DNA of 64,000 nucleotides, taken from contig NZ_LR733215.1 of the NCBI RefSeq assembly GCF_902506435.1, forward strand, positions 674,089 through 738,088, written 5' to 3'. The translations under genes and the position numbers were made by a program. The notes beneath the pieces are model-generated. The model worked only from the letters and a program-made list of their open reading frames with translations, was not told the DNA's origin and ran no database searches. This document shows positions 16,398 through 24,418 of the stretch, piece by piece (the first letter of the stretch is position 1; each line of letters begins with the position of its first letter). This stretch comes from Nocardioides sp. AX2bis (GTDB lineage Bacteria; Actinomycetota; Actinomycetes; Propionibacteriales; Nocardioidaceae).

Positions 16398-17543
16398 TCA
16401 GGTCGCGAGCCGGCGCGAGCCGGCGGAGCCGTACCGTCGTCGCGGGCTGGTCCCGATCGCGGTGGGGTCGCCCGGTGCCCGGGGGGAGGAGGTCTCGTCG
16501 AGCCACTCGTCGAGCGCCGGCCAGGTCGTGGTCACCGCGCCGCGGCCGGTGAGCAGCCCGAGGTGGCCGCCGGGCACGATCTCGAACCGGGTCTCCGGCG
16601 ACCCGGTCAGCAGCGCCTCGACCGCCTTGACCGCGGCGACCGGGGCGATCCGGTCGTTCGCGCCGGCGACGACGAGGACCGGGACCCCGACGTCGGCCAG
16701 GTCGATCTCCAGCCCGTCGGCCGCGTAGGTGCCGCTCGCGAGCCCGGTGCCGCCGAGGAAGCGGTGGTAGAGCTGGCCGTAGGCGCGTCCGGGGTAGGCG
16801 TCCATCCGCCGGCGGAGCCGCTCGACGGCCTGCAGCTGCGCCCAGTACTCGCCGTCGTCGACGTGCACCGCGAGCGCCAGCGGCCGGGCGACCAGGCGCT
16901 GGACGGGCGGCAGCTGCACCGCCCAGGAGGCCAGCGGCGGGGTGCCGCCGAGGGCGCGGTAGCCCTGGCGGAGCAGCCCGCCGCCCTCGGTGGGGTCGAT
17001 CAGGGGCCGCGCCGGGGCCACCATCGGCACGAGGTCGGTGTCGACCGGGGACCCCAGCACGGTCACCGACGCGACCGGCAGGTCGGCGTCGTGGGCGGCC
17101 GCGAGCAGCGCCATCGTGCCGCCGAGGCTCCAGCCGACGAGGTGCACCGGCCGGTCGCCGGCGTGCGCCGAGACCTCGCGGACCGCGGTCGGCACGGCGT
17201 CGGTGACGAAGGGCGCGAGGGACAGGTCGCGGTCGCGGAACGGGACCCGGCCGTACTCCACCAGGTAGGTCGGCCGGCCCGTGCCGACGAGGTGCTCGAC
17301 CAGGGAGCAGCCGCGACGCAGGTCGTAGGCCAGGTCGGGTGCGGCCAGCGATGCCACCAGCAGCACCGGGTCGCCGTCGGTGTGCGCGGAGCCGGGACGG
17401 TAGTGGTGCACCGTGGCCAGGTCGTCCTCGTGCACCGTGGTCCGCGGGAAGGCACGCAGGTCGGCGACCCCGCCGCGCAGCACCCGCCGTCCCAGGGTGC
17501 CGGCCGCGGCGACGAGCTGATGGGGCTTGGGCACCAGGTCCAT
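16398..17543 (-). CDS. Alpha/beta hydrolase, PhaC-like
   Basis: 381-residue alpha/beta hydrolase with nucleophile elbow GWSLGG (about 134-139), a late Asp in GANDRIAP, and a catalytic His in VPGGHLGLL. The overall arrangement (SLVEHLVGTGRPTYLVEYG) follows poly-hydroxyalkanoate synthases, but the elbow has Ser instead of the synthase Cys, so it is more likely a hydrolase than a polymerase. ACGGTA (17550-17555, TACCGT on the minus strand) lies six bases before the ATG. Confidence 0.72.
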   Translation of the reverse strand: MDLVPKPHQLVAAAGTLGRRVLRGGVADLRAFPRTTVHEDDLATVHHYRPGSAHTDGDPVLLVASLAAPDLAYDLRRGCSLVEHLVGTGRPTYLVEYGRVPFRDRDLSLAPFVTDAVPTAVREVSAHAGDRPVHLVGWSLGGTMALLAAAHDADLPVASVTVLGSPVDTDLVPMVAPARPLIDPTEGGGLLRQGYRALGGTPPLASWAVQLPPVQRLVARPLALAVHVDDGEYWAQLQAVERLRRRMDAYPGRAYGQLYHRFLGGTGLASGTYAADGLEIDLADVGVPVLVVAGANDRIAPVAAVKAVEALLTGSPETRFEIVPGGHLGLLTGRGAVTTTWPALDEWLDETSSPRAPGDPTAIGTSPRRRYGSAGSRRLAT

Positions 17544-17618
17544 GGACCGACGGTAGCCGAGCCGACCCGGTCGTACCGGGTGGTGCCGGTGCCTGGAGCG
17601 GGGGAGTAGACACCCACC

Positions 17619-19205
17619 ATGAGCACCCCCGTCCGTCGTACGGCCCTCGGGGCGCTCGCCGCGCTCGGCGCCGTGGCCGCCCACGACCTGGTCCAGAAGA
17701 AGCACGCCGTGCTGCGCAACTTCCCGGTGGTGGGGCACGCCCGCTACCTCGTGGAGCGGCTCGGTCCCGAGCTGCGGCAGTACGTCGTGGCCTCCAACGA
17801 CGAGGAGCGGCCGTTCAGCCGCGACCAGCGCCGCTTCGTCTACGCCTCGGCGAAGATGGAGAACGCCTACGTCGGCTTCGGCACCGACAACGACGTCGAG
17901 CGGACCGTCGGCTACCCGGTCGTGCGGCACCGCACCTTCCCCGAGCAGCCGATGGGCGTGATGCCGCACGACGGCGACGACGTGCACCTGCCCGGCGCCA
18001 AGGTGCTCGGGGGCCCGCGCGGGCGCCGGTACGCCTTCCGCCCGGCCTCGCTGGTCAACATCTCCGGGATGAGCTTCGGCTCGCTGTCCGGCCCGGCGCT
18101 GGAGGCGATGAACCGCGGCGCGCACGCGGTCGGGGCGTGGCACAACACCGGCGAGGGCGGCCTGTCGCGGCACCACCAGCACGGCGGCGACCTGGTCTTC
18201 CAGGTCGGCACGGCCTACTTCGCCTGCCGCGACGACCAGGGCCGCTTCGACCTCGACGCGCTGGCCGACCTGGTGGCGGCCAACCCGGTGGTGGCGATCG
18301 AGATCAAGCTGTCGCAGGGCGCCAAGCCCGGCCTCGGTGGGATGCTGCCCGGCGCGAAGGTGAACCACGAGATCGCCGAGGCTCGCGGGATCGAGGTCGG
18401 CCAGGACTGCGCCTCGCCGGCCCGCCACACCGCCTTCCACGACGTCGACTCGATGCTGGACCTGGTCGAGCGGATCGCGGACCGCACCGGGCTGCCGGTC
18501 GGGATCAAGTCGGCCGTCGGCGACCTGCACTTCTGGGACGAGCTGGTCGCGGCGATGGCCGACGGCACCCGCGGCGTCGACTTCGTGACCGTCGACGGGG
18601 GCGAGGGCGGCACGGGCGCCGCGCCGATGCTGTTCTCCGACTCGGTGGCCTACCCGTTCCGGCTGGCCTTCTCCGAGGTCCGCCGCCGCTTCGACGAGGC
18701 CGGGATCGCCGACCGGGTCACCTTCATCGGATCCGGGAAGCTCGGCATCCCCGAGAACGCCCTGGTCGCGCTGGCCCTCGGCGTCGACCTGATCAACGTC
18801 GGCCGCGAGGCGATGCTGGCCGTGGGCTGCATCCAGGCCCAGAAGTGCCACACCGACCACTGCCCGACGGGCGTGGCCACGCAGAAGGTCCGCTACACCC
18901 GGGGCCTCGACCCCACCGACAAGAGCGTGCGGGTCGCGAACTACGTCCGCTCGCTGCGCCGGGACCTGTCGAAGGTCGCCAGCGCCGTCGGCGTGCCGCA
19001 CCCGGCGCTGATCACCACCGACGACCTCGACGTGCTCGAGGGCGACCGGCGACGGACCGGGCTGGGCGAGCTCTACGGCTACGCGCCGGGCGGCGGCCGC
19101 CTCGGCGACGCCCTGACCGACGACCTGCGCCGGCTGATGGCCGACGGCGGGCCGAGGGCCGACGGCGGGCCGAGCCGTACGGAGGTCACCGCCCCGGCGG
19201 GTTGA
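17619..19205 (+). CDS. FMN-binding glutamate-synthase-like protein
   Basis: 528 residues resembling the FMN/3Fe-4S synthase domain of GltB, without the amidotransferase domain. A short hydrophobic N-terminus (TALGALAALGAVAAHDL) could be a membrane anchor. Key segments are NISGMSFGSLSGPALEAMNRGA, GEGGLSRHH, the substrate/FMN loop DGGEGGTGAAP, and the cluster motif CIQAQKCHTDHC (CX5CX4C). Related proteins are annotated as stand-alone glutamate synthase family; the physiological reaction is unknown. The C-terminus has a small duplication (RADGGP). It overlaps otsA tail-to-tail by 20 bp. Confidence 0.8.
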   Translation: MSTPVRRTALGALAALGAVAAHDLVQKKHAVLRNFPVVGHARYLVERLGPELRQYVVASNDEERPFSRDQRRFVYASAKMENAYVGFGTDNDVERTVGYPVVRHRTFPEQPMGVMPHDGDDVHLPGAKVLGGPRGRRYAFRPASLVNISGMSFGSLSGPALEAMNRGAHAVGAWHNTGEGGLSRHHQHGGDLVFQVGTAYFACRDDQGRFDLDALADLVAANPVVAIEIKLSQGAKPGLGGMLPGAKVNHEIAEARGIEVGQDCASPARHTAFHDVDSMLDLVERIADRTGLPVGIKSAVGDLHFWDELVAAMADGTRGVDFVTVDGGEGGTGAAPMLFSDSVAYPFRLAFSEVRRRFDEAGIADRVTFIGSGKLGIPENALVALALGVDLINVGREAMLAVGCIQAQKCHTDHCPTGVATQKVRYTRGLDPTDKSVRVANYVRSLRRDLSKVASAVGVPHPALITTDDLDVLEGDRRRTGLGELYGYAPGGGRLGDALTDDLRRLMADGGPRADGGPSRTEVTAPAG

Positions 19206-20610
19206 GCTCCTTGTCGTGGACGTTGTCCACGTCGCTGAGCATCCGCATGAACTCCGCGGCCCAGGCAGCGACGTCGTGGGCCAGGATCGTCTTGCGCATC
19301 GCCTTCATCCGCTTGGTCAGCTCCTTGTCGTCGGCCTCGAAGGCCTGCAGCAGCGCGGTCTTCATGCCGTCGATGTCGTGCGGGTTGACCAGCCACGCCT
19401 GGCGCAGCTCGGCGGCGGCCCCGGCGAACTCCGAGAGGACCAACGCCCCGTCGTCGTCGAGGCGGCAGGCGACGTACTCCTTGGCGACCAGGTTCATCCC
19501 GTCGCGGTAGGGCGTGACGACCATGACGTCGGCCATCCGGTAGAGCGCCGCCATCTCCTCGCGGGGGTAGGAGGAGTGCAGGTAGCTGATCACCGGGCGC
19601 CCGATCCGGCCCAGGTCGCCGTTGATCCGCCCGACGAGGCGGTCGATCTCGTCGCGCAGGATGCGGTACTCCTCGACCTGCTCGCGCGAGGGCACCGCGA
19701 CCTGCACGAAGACCGCGTCCTCGACGTCGAGGTGGCCGTCGCGCACCAGCTCGGAGAAGGCGCGCAGCCGGGCCACGATCCCCTTGGTGTAGTCGAGCCG
19801 GTCGATGCCGAGGAACACCTTGCGCGGGTTGCCGAGCTGCTCGCGGATCGCCGCGGCGCGCTCGGCGACCGGCTCGGAGCGGGCCAGCGTCTCGAAGCCC
19901 TTGGCGTCGATCGAGATCGGGAACGCCTCCGCGCGCACCGTGCGCCCGTCGGGCAGGTAGACGAGCTCCTTGTGGGTCTTGTGGCCGACCCGCTGGCGCA
20001 CCAGGCGGACGAAGTTCTGCGCGCCGCCGGGCAGCTGGAAGCCGAGCAGGTCGGCGCCGAGCAGGCCCTCGAGGATCTGGCGGCGCCACGGCAGCTGCTG
20101 GAACAGCTCGGCCGGCGGGAAAGGGATGTGCAGGTAGAAGCCGATGCGCAGGTCGGGGCGCAGCTCGCGCAGCATCTGCGGCACCAGCTGCAGCTGGTAG
20201 TCGTGGACCCACACCGTGGCGCCCTCGGCGGCCAGCGACGCGGCCTTCTCGGCGAAGCGACGGTTGACCGAGACGTAGACCTCCCACCACTCGCGGTGGA
20301 ACTCCGGCTTGGCCACGAGGTCGTGGTAGAGCGGCCACAGGCAGCCGTTCGAGAACCCCTCGTAGAACCCCTCGATCTCCTCGGCGGTCATGCTCAGCGG
20401 GACCAGGTTCATCCCGTCGTCCTCGAACGGCTCGAGGTCCTGGTCGGTGCCGCCCGGCCAGCCGATCCAGGTGCCGTCGTTGGCCCGCATCACCGGCTCG
20501 ATGGCGGTCACCAGGCCACCGGGCGACTTGCGCCAGGTGGTGCTCCCGTCGTCGTTCTTGACCCGGTCCACGGGCAGACGGTTGGCCACGATCAGCAGGT
20601 CGGAGGTCAC
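19186..20610 (-). CDS. otsA: Trehalose-6-phosphate synthase
   Basis: GT20 enzyme joining glucose from a nucleotide sugar to glucose 6-phosphate. The 474 residues start LLIVANRLPV, then KSPGGLVTAIEP, WVHDYQLQLVPQMLR, the sugar-phosphate binding segment DRLDYTKGI (about 266-274) and PYRDGMNLVAKEYVAC. GTG start with ACCCTA (20617-20622, TAGGGT on the minus strand) six bases away, so probably leaderless. The phosphatase partner otsB is 2.2 kb away on the other strand. Confidence 0.93.
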   Translation of the reverse strand: MTSDLLIVANRLPVDRVKNDDGSTTWRKSPGGLVTAIEPVMRANDGTWIGWPGGTDQDLEPFEDDGMNLVPLSMTAEEIEGFYEGFSNGCLWPLYHDLVAKPEFHREWWEVYVSVNRRFAEKAASLAAEGATVWVHDYQLQLVPQMLRELRPDLRIGFYLHIPFPPAELFQQLPWRRQILEGLLGADLLGFQLPGGAQNFVRLVRQRVGHKTHKELVYLPDGRTVRAEAFPISIDAKGFETLARSEPVAERAAAIREQLGNPRKVFLGIDRLDYTKGIVARLRAFSELVRDGHLDVEDAVFVQVAVPSREQVEEYRILRDEIDRLVGRINGDLGRIGRPVISYLHSSYPREEMAALYRMADVMVVTPYRDGMNLVAKEYVACRLDDDGALVLSEFAGAAAELRQAWLVNPHDIDGMKTALLQAFEADDKELTKRMKAMRKTILAHDVAAWAAEFMRMLSDVDNVHDKELNPPGR

Positions 20611-20633
20611 CTCGTCACCCTAGGGCCTGGACC

Positions 20634-20649
20634 TGCACCGCCCGGTGCA
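20634..20649 (-). terminator. Small hairpin between the Gfo/Idh gene and otsA
   Basis: TGCACC-GCCC-GGTGCA, a perfect 6-bp stem with a 4-base loop, 45 bp beyond the stop of the leftward oxidoreductase and 12 bp before the otsA -10 box. It may insulate otsA from upstream transcription. Confidence 0.35.
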
Positions 20650-20693
20650 CTCCTGGGGGTGAAACCGGGTACGCCGGGGGCCGGTCGAGCCGG

Positions 20694-21752
20694 TCAGTCG
20701 CCGGGGTAGCGGATGCCGACCTGGGTGCGGACGGCGTCGAGCTGGCGCATCAGCGCCGCGGTCTGGGCGTGCGGCACCATCGGGCTCTCGCGGAGCCCGG
20801 CGCGCAGGCAGCGGCCGACCTCGGCGGCCTCGTTGCCGTAGCCGCGGCCGAGCACCTCGCCGACCGGTGCGAGGTGCTGCTCGCGCCCGCCGTGGGCCTC
20901 GCCCTGCTCGTCGTCGCCGGCGGCCGGGACGAACACGGCCCCGTCGGGGTGGTGGAAGGAGCCCAGCAGGTCGATCCGGCCGCGGTCGGTGGCCAGCGCC
21001 GCGGTGCGGTCCGACCACGAGGTCAGCGAGGCCGAGGAGGTGGCCAGCGCCCCGCCCGCGTGGCGGGAGACCACGGTGACGTCGAGGTCGACGGCGTCGT
21101 CGCTCAGCGCGGCCAGGGCGGTGGTCTCCTCGGCCGGGCCGAGGAGCAGGTGGGCCAGGGTCAGCGGGTAGATCCCCATGTCCAGCAGGGCGCCGGCGCC
21201 GAGGGCGGGGTCGACCAGGCGGTCCTCGGGCCCCGCGTCGACCCGGAAGCCGAGCTCGGCGCGCAGGTGGCGCGGGGTGCCGTACGCCCCGGTGGCCAGC
21301 GCCTCGACGAGCCCGAGGACGACCGGGTGGCAGGCGGTCCACATCGCCTCCATCAGGAAGCGGTCGTGCTCGGCGGCCAGCGCGACCATCGTCTCCCAGT
21401 CGGCGGCGCGCAGCGCGACCGGCTTCTCGCAGAGCACGTGCTTGCCGGCCTCGAGCGCCAGGCGCACGTGGTCCAGGTGCAGCGAGTGCGGCGAGGCGAC
21501 GTAGACGACGTCGACGTCCGGGTCGGCGACCAGCGCGGCGTACGACCCGTGCACCGCGGGCGGGTCGACCGGGTCCGGCCCCAGCACGTCGTGGACCAGC
21601 GCGGCGGCGCGGTCGGCCGAGCGGGCCCCGACCGCGGCGAGCCGGGCGCCCGGCACGTGGGCCAGGTCGGTGGCGAAGGTGCGGGCGATCTTGCCGGCGG
21701 CCAGCACGCCCCAGCCGACGGGGACGGAGGGCTCGGCGGAGGGAGTGCTCAC
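20694..21752 (-). CDS. Gfo/Idh/MocA family oxidoreductase
   Basis: 352 residues. The N-terminal Rossmann domain starts GWGVLAAGKIARTFATDL, the EKP motif that marks this family is in HVLCEKPVAL (about 93-102), and the C-terminal domain includes LDMGIYPLTLAHLLLG. Such enzymes use NAD(P) on sugars, inositols or related diols; the substrate here is unknown. GTG start with TAGCGT (21760-21765) seven bases upstream. Confidence 0.8.
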   Translation of the reverse strand: MSTPSAEPSVPVGWGVLAAGKIARTFATDLAHVPGARLAAVGARSADRAAALVHDVLGPDPVDPPAVHGSYAALVADPDVDVVYVASPHSLHLDHVRLALEAGKHVLCEKPVALRAADWETMVALAAEHDRFLMEAMWTACHPVVLGLVEALATGAYGTPRHLRAELGFRVDAGPEDRLVDPALGAGALLDMGIYPLTLAHLLLGPAEETTALAALSDDAVDLDVTVVSRHAGGALATSSASLTSWSDRTAALATDRGRIDLLGSFHHPDGAVFVPAAGDDEQGEAHGGREQHLAPVGEVLGRGYGNEAAEVGRCLRAGLRESPMVPHAQTAALMRQLDAVRTQVGIRYPGD

Positions 21753-21871
21753 CGGCGCGACGCTAGTCCACCGCGGAGGAGAGGTCGCAGTGCGGCGTTG
21801 CGAATGACATCGGTGTGGTTCGACGCCTACAGTGGGCCCCGCACCAGTCGACGATCAGGGAGAACACCGCG

Positions 21872-22174
21872 ATGGACGCTCAGCGCGACACCGGGGCCGA
21901 GCAGGCCGGCGGCCTGCCGCAGTCCTCGCTCAGCGACCGCGACCAGGCGATCCTCGAGTTCGAGCGCCAGTGGTGGAAGTACGCCGGCGCCAAGGAGACC
22001 GCGGTCCGCGAGCAGTTCGACATGAGCTCGACGCGGTACTACCAGGTGCTCAACGCCCTGATCGACCGCCCGGACGCGCTCGAGTCCGACCCGCTGCTGG
22101 TCCGCCGGCTGCGTCGGCTGCGCTCGCAGCGCCAGCGCCAGCGCTCGGCCCGCCGCCTCGGGTTCGAGGTCTGA
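21872..22174 (+). CDS. DUF3263 protein, probable small DNA-binding protein
   Basis: 100 residues matching DUF3263: LSDRDQAILEFERQWWKYAGAKETAVREQFDMSSTRYYQVLNALID, a helix-turn-helix-like segment, and a basic tail RLRRLRSQRQRQRSARR. It resembles Mycobacterium tuberculosis Rv0430, also followed by a LytR_C protein (Rv0431), as here. Suggested role: regulator of cell-envelope genes. I chose the ATG at 21872 because relatives start just before the Gln/Gly-rich lead-in. Confidence 0.75.
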   Translation: MDAQRDTGAEQAGGLPQSSLSDRDQAILEFERQWWKYAGAKETAVREQFDMSSTRYYQVLNALIDRPDALESDPLLVRRLRRLRSQRQRQRSARRLGFEV

Positions 22175-22179
22175 GCGCC

Positions 22180-22728
22180 GTGACCGACCCCCGTCGTACC
22201 CCGCCCCGGCACGCCCGCGACCAGCGCGGCGTCGCCCTGCCCTCGCCGGTCGTCCTGCTCTCGATCGTGGCCGTCGCGATGGCCGCGGTGGCCTACCTCT
22301 TCACCCAGGGGTCGCCGGAGACCGAGCGGGAGGTCGCGATCGTCAGCCGTGACCAGACCCCCAGCGCCTCGCCGTCGCCGACCGAGGCGCCCACGCCGAG
22401 CAAGGAGCCGTCGGCGGAGCCCGAGCCCGAGAAGAAGACCCCGCCGCCGGTCAAGCGCGGCGAGGTCTTCGTGACGGTCTTCAACAACTCCGGCATCACC
22501 GGGCTGGCCGGTCAGGTCGGCGGCAGCGTCACCGAGGCCGGCTGGCAGGTCTCGGGCACCGACAACTGGTACGGCTCGGTGCCGGCCACCACCGTCTACT
22601 TCCCGCCGCAGCTCGAGCGGGCCGCCCGCCAGCTCGCGCTCGACGTCGGGGTGGACCGCGTCCAGCCGGCCGTCGACGGCATGGGCGGCGACCGCCTCAC
22701 CCTGATCCTCACCGCACCGCTGGGCTGA
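22180..22728 (+). CDS. Membrane-anchored LytR_C domain protein
   Basis: 182 residues: cytoplasmic start, one membrane segment VVLLSIVAVAMAAVAYLF (about 25-42), a Pro/Ser/Glu linker (PSPTEAPTPSKEPSAEPEPE), and an extracytoplasmic LytR_C domain (VFVTVFNNSGITGLAGQVGG ...). It lacks the LCP catalytic domain, so it is not itself a cell-wall ligase. The GTG start is five bases after the DUF3263 stop. The pair parallels Rv0430-Rv0431. Confidence 0.75.
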   Translation: MTDPRRTPPRHARDQRGVALPSPVVLLSIVAVAMAAVAYLFTQGSPETEREVAIVSRDQTPSASPSPTEAPTPSKEPSAEPEPEKKTPPPVKRGEVFVTVFNNSGITGLAGQVGGSVTEAGWQVSGTDNWYGSVPATTVYFPPQLERAARQLALDVGVDRVQPAVDGMGGDRLTLILTAPLG

Positions 22729-22778
22729 GCGCCGGACCCCCGCCCCGGCGGGACCCGTCGCGTGGTTGGCTACCTCCC

Positions 22779-23624
22779 GTGGAATTCACCACCGAGCGCG
22801 GGGAGCAGCGCTACGCGGCCCTGGTGCGGGCGCTGCCCGAGGTCGTCGTCGGCCTCGACTTCGACGGCACGCTCGCCCCGATCGTGGAGGACCCCGAGTC
22901 CGCCCACATCCACCCCGACGCCGCCGCGGCGCTGCTCGAGCTGGCTGACCAGGTGCTCGCGGTCGCCGTCATCACCGGCCGCCCGGCCCGCCAGGTGCTC
23001 GACCTGGGCGGTCTCGAGGAGGTCGGCCGGGGCTTCGCCGAGCGCGGCTGCGAGCTCTACGTCTTCGGCCAGTACGGCCACGAGCGCTGGAGCTCGTCGT
23101 CGACCCGCGTGCTCTCCCCGCGCCCGCCGGACGGCCTGGCCGCCTTCGAGCGCGACCTGCCCGCCGTGCTGCGACGCCACGACGCCGCCGACGCCTGGGT
23201 GGAGGAGAAGGGCCTCGCCGTCGCCGTGCACACCCGCCGGCTCCCGGACGCCAAGGCGGCCTTCGAGCGGCTGCTGCCGGCGCTGCGCGAGCTGGCCCGG
23301 GCCCACGACCTGACCCTCGAGCCGGGCCGCAACGTGATCGAGGTCCGCTCCCCGGGCGCCCACAAGGGCCAGGCCGTCGAACGGCTGGTCGAGGAGCTCG
23401 ACGCGCAGGGCTTCGCCTTCGCCGGTGACGACCTGGGCGACCTGGAGGCCTTCGAGGCGCTCGGCCGGCTCGACGAGCGCGGCCTGAGCACCCTGCGGAT
23501 CTGCTCGGCCTCCGACGAGGAGAGCGCCCTGATCGCGCACTCCGACGTCGTGGTCCACGGCCCCGACGGCGTGCTCGACCTGCTGCGCCAGCTGGTCGCC
23601 GACGCCGGCACCCGCCGGGACTGA
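22779..23624 (+). CDS. otsB: Trehalose-6-phosphate phosphatase
   Basis: HAD-type phosphatase completing the OtsAB trehalose route. Of 281 residues, motif I is LDFDGTLAP (about 26-34), motif II VITGRPA, then PGRNVIEVRSPGAHKG with the motif III lysine, and motif IV FAGDDLGDLEAF. The first 20 residues (MEFTTERGEQRYAAL) form the small helix common in actinobacterial members. GTG start. Unlike operonic otsBA arrangements, it is on the opposite strand to otsA with three genes in between. Confidence 0.9.
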   Translation: MEFTTERGEQRYAALVRALPEVVVGLDFDGTLAPIVEDPESAHIHPDAAAALLELADQVLAVAVITGRPARQVLDLGGLEEVGRGFAERGCELYVFGQYGHERWSSSSTRVLSPRPPDGLAAFERDLPAVLRRHDAADAWVEEKGLAVAVHTRRLPDAKAAFERLLPALRELARAHDLTLEPGRNVIEVRSPGAHKGQAVERLVEELDAQGFAFAGDDLGDLEAFEALGRLDERGLSTLRICSASDEESALIAHSDVVVHGPDGVLDLLRQLVADAGTRRD

Positions 23625-23693
23625 CCCGGCCCGGGTGGCCTGCGGCGGGCGCGCCGCTCGGTCCCGCGCGCCGCCACTTGTCGGGCGAGTTTC

Positions 23694-23727
23694 GAACTTG
23701 TCGGCCTTTGCAAAGCCCGACAAGTTC
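23694..23727. terminator. 34-bp near-perfect palindrome downstream of otsB
   Basis: Left arm 23694-23710 (GAACTTGTCGGCCTTTG) and right arm 23711-23727 match at 16 of 17 positions with no spacer. A partial direct copy, ACTTGTCGGGC, lies at 23676-23686. The AT-richer character and direct copy make a protein-binding site as plausible as a terminator. Confidence 0.5.
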
Positions 23728-23728
23728 A

Positions 23729-23754
23729 GAAGTCCCCGGCCGACCGGGGACTTC
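23729..23754. terminator. Perfect 11-bp hairpin in the otsB convergent gap
   Basis: GAAGTCCCCGG-CCGA-CCGGGGACTTC, directly next to the 34-bp palindrome and five bases from the stop of the leftward gene. A good bidirectional terminator candidate. Confidence 0.6.
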
Positions 23755-23758
23755 GCGG

Positions 23759-24418
23759 TCAGTGGTCGGCGCAGCAGGCCTGCTGGTGGCGCGCCTCGTA
23801 CGGCATGAGCCCCTGCGCCCCGCGCTGGACCAGCAGCACGCAGCCGCGGTCGGTCCAGGTCGGGCGGGCCCAGCCGTCGAGGTGCACGACGCTGTCGGGG
23901 GAGACCTCGCAGCCCATCAGGCCCTCGACCCGCTCCACGGCGGTGGTGGTCTCGACCTGCCGGACGGTCAGCGACCCGGCGAGGCGGTCGTGGCCGGCGA
24001 AGCGGACCAGCCGGCCGGACCGGCGCTGCTCGTGCTCGGCCAGGGCCAGCCAGGCGCCGCCGGGGTCGCGGCCCGGGCTGGTCAGGCGCACGCTCGCGGT
24101 CTGCACGACCACCGCGGCGGCCGCCAGCTCGCGGCCGGCGTGGACGAGCACGTCGGCCGCGAGCGTGGTGTCGAGGGCCGGCGTGGCGTGCCAGGTGGCC
24201 GCCACCGCCACCCGCGGCCGGGGGCCGGCCACGAGGTGGGTGCTGGCCACCGCCGGGTCCGGCACCCGGCCGACTGTGGCCGCCCGTACCCAGGCGCACA
24301 CCCGCTCGACGAGCGCGTCGGCCGCGGCGTGGTCGCGGCAGCCGGCGTCGACCGCCAGCCGCAGCGTGGCGACCGGTGTGGGGGCGAGCACGGAGACGGG
24401 GGCCACGGCGAGCGTCAT
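23759..24418 (-). CDS. Protein of unknown function coupled to the PHP phosphoesterase
   Basis: 219 residues I do not recognise. It is Ala/Val-rich with no signal peptide or clear membrane segment and ends ARHQQACCADH, a Cys-Cys-x-x-His tail that might bind metal. Its ATG overlaps the stop of the upstream PHP-domain gene by four bases, so the two are almost certainly co-translated and should act together, although the PHP protein is exported and this one appears cytoplasmic. Confidence 0.6.
   Translation of the reverse strand: MTLAVAPVSVLAPTPVATLRLAVDAGCRDHAAADALVERVCAWVRAATVGRVPDPAVASTHLVAGPRPRVAVAATWHATPALDTTLAADVLVHAGRELAAAAVVVQTASVRLTSPGRDPGGAWLALAEHEQRRSGRLVRFAGHDRLAGSLTVRQVETTTAVERVEGLMGCEVSPDSVVHLDGWARPTWTDRGCVLLVQRGAQGLMPYEARHQQACCADH

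Noticed and set aside
16398..17543. Naming the PhaC-like protein a PHA synthase
   Set aside because: The nucleophile elbow is GWSLGG; synthases use Cys there.
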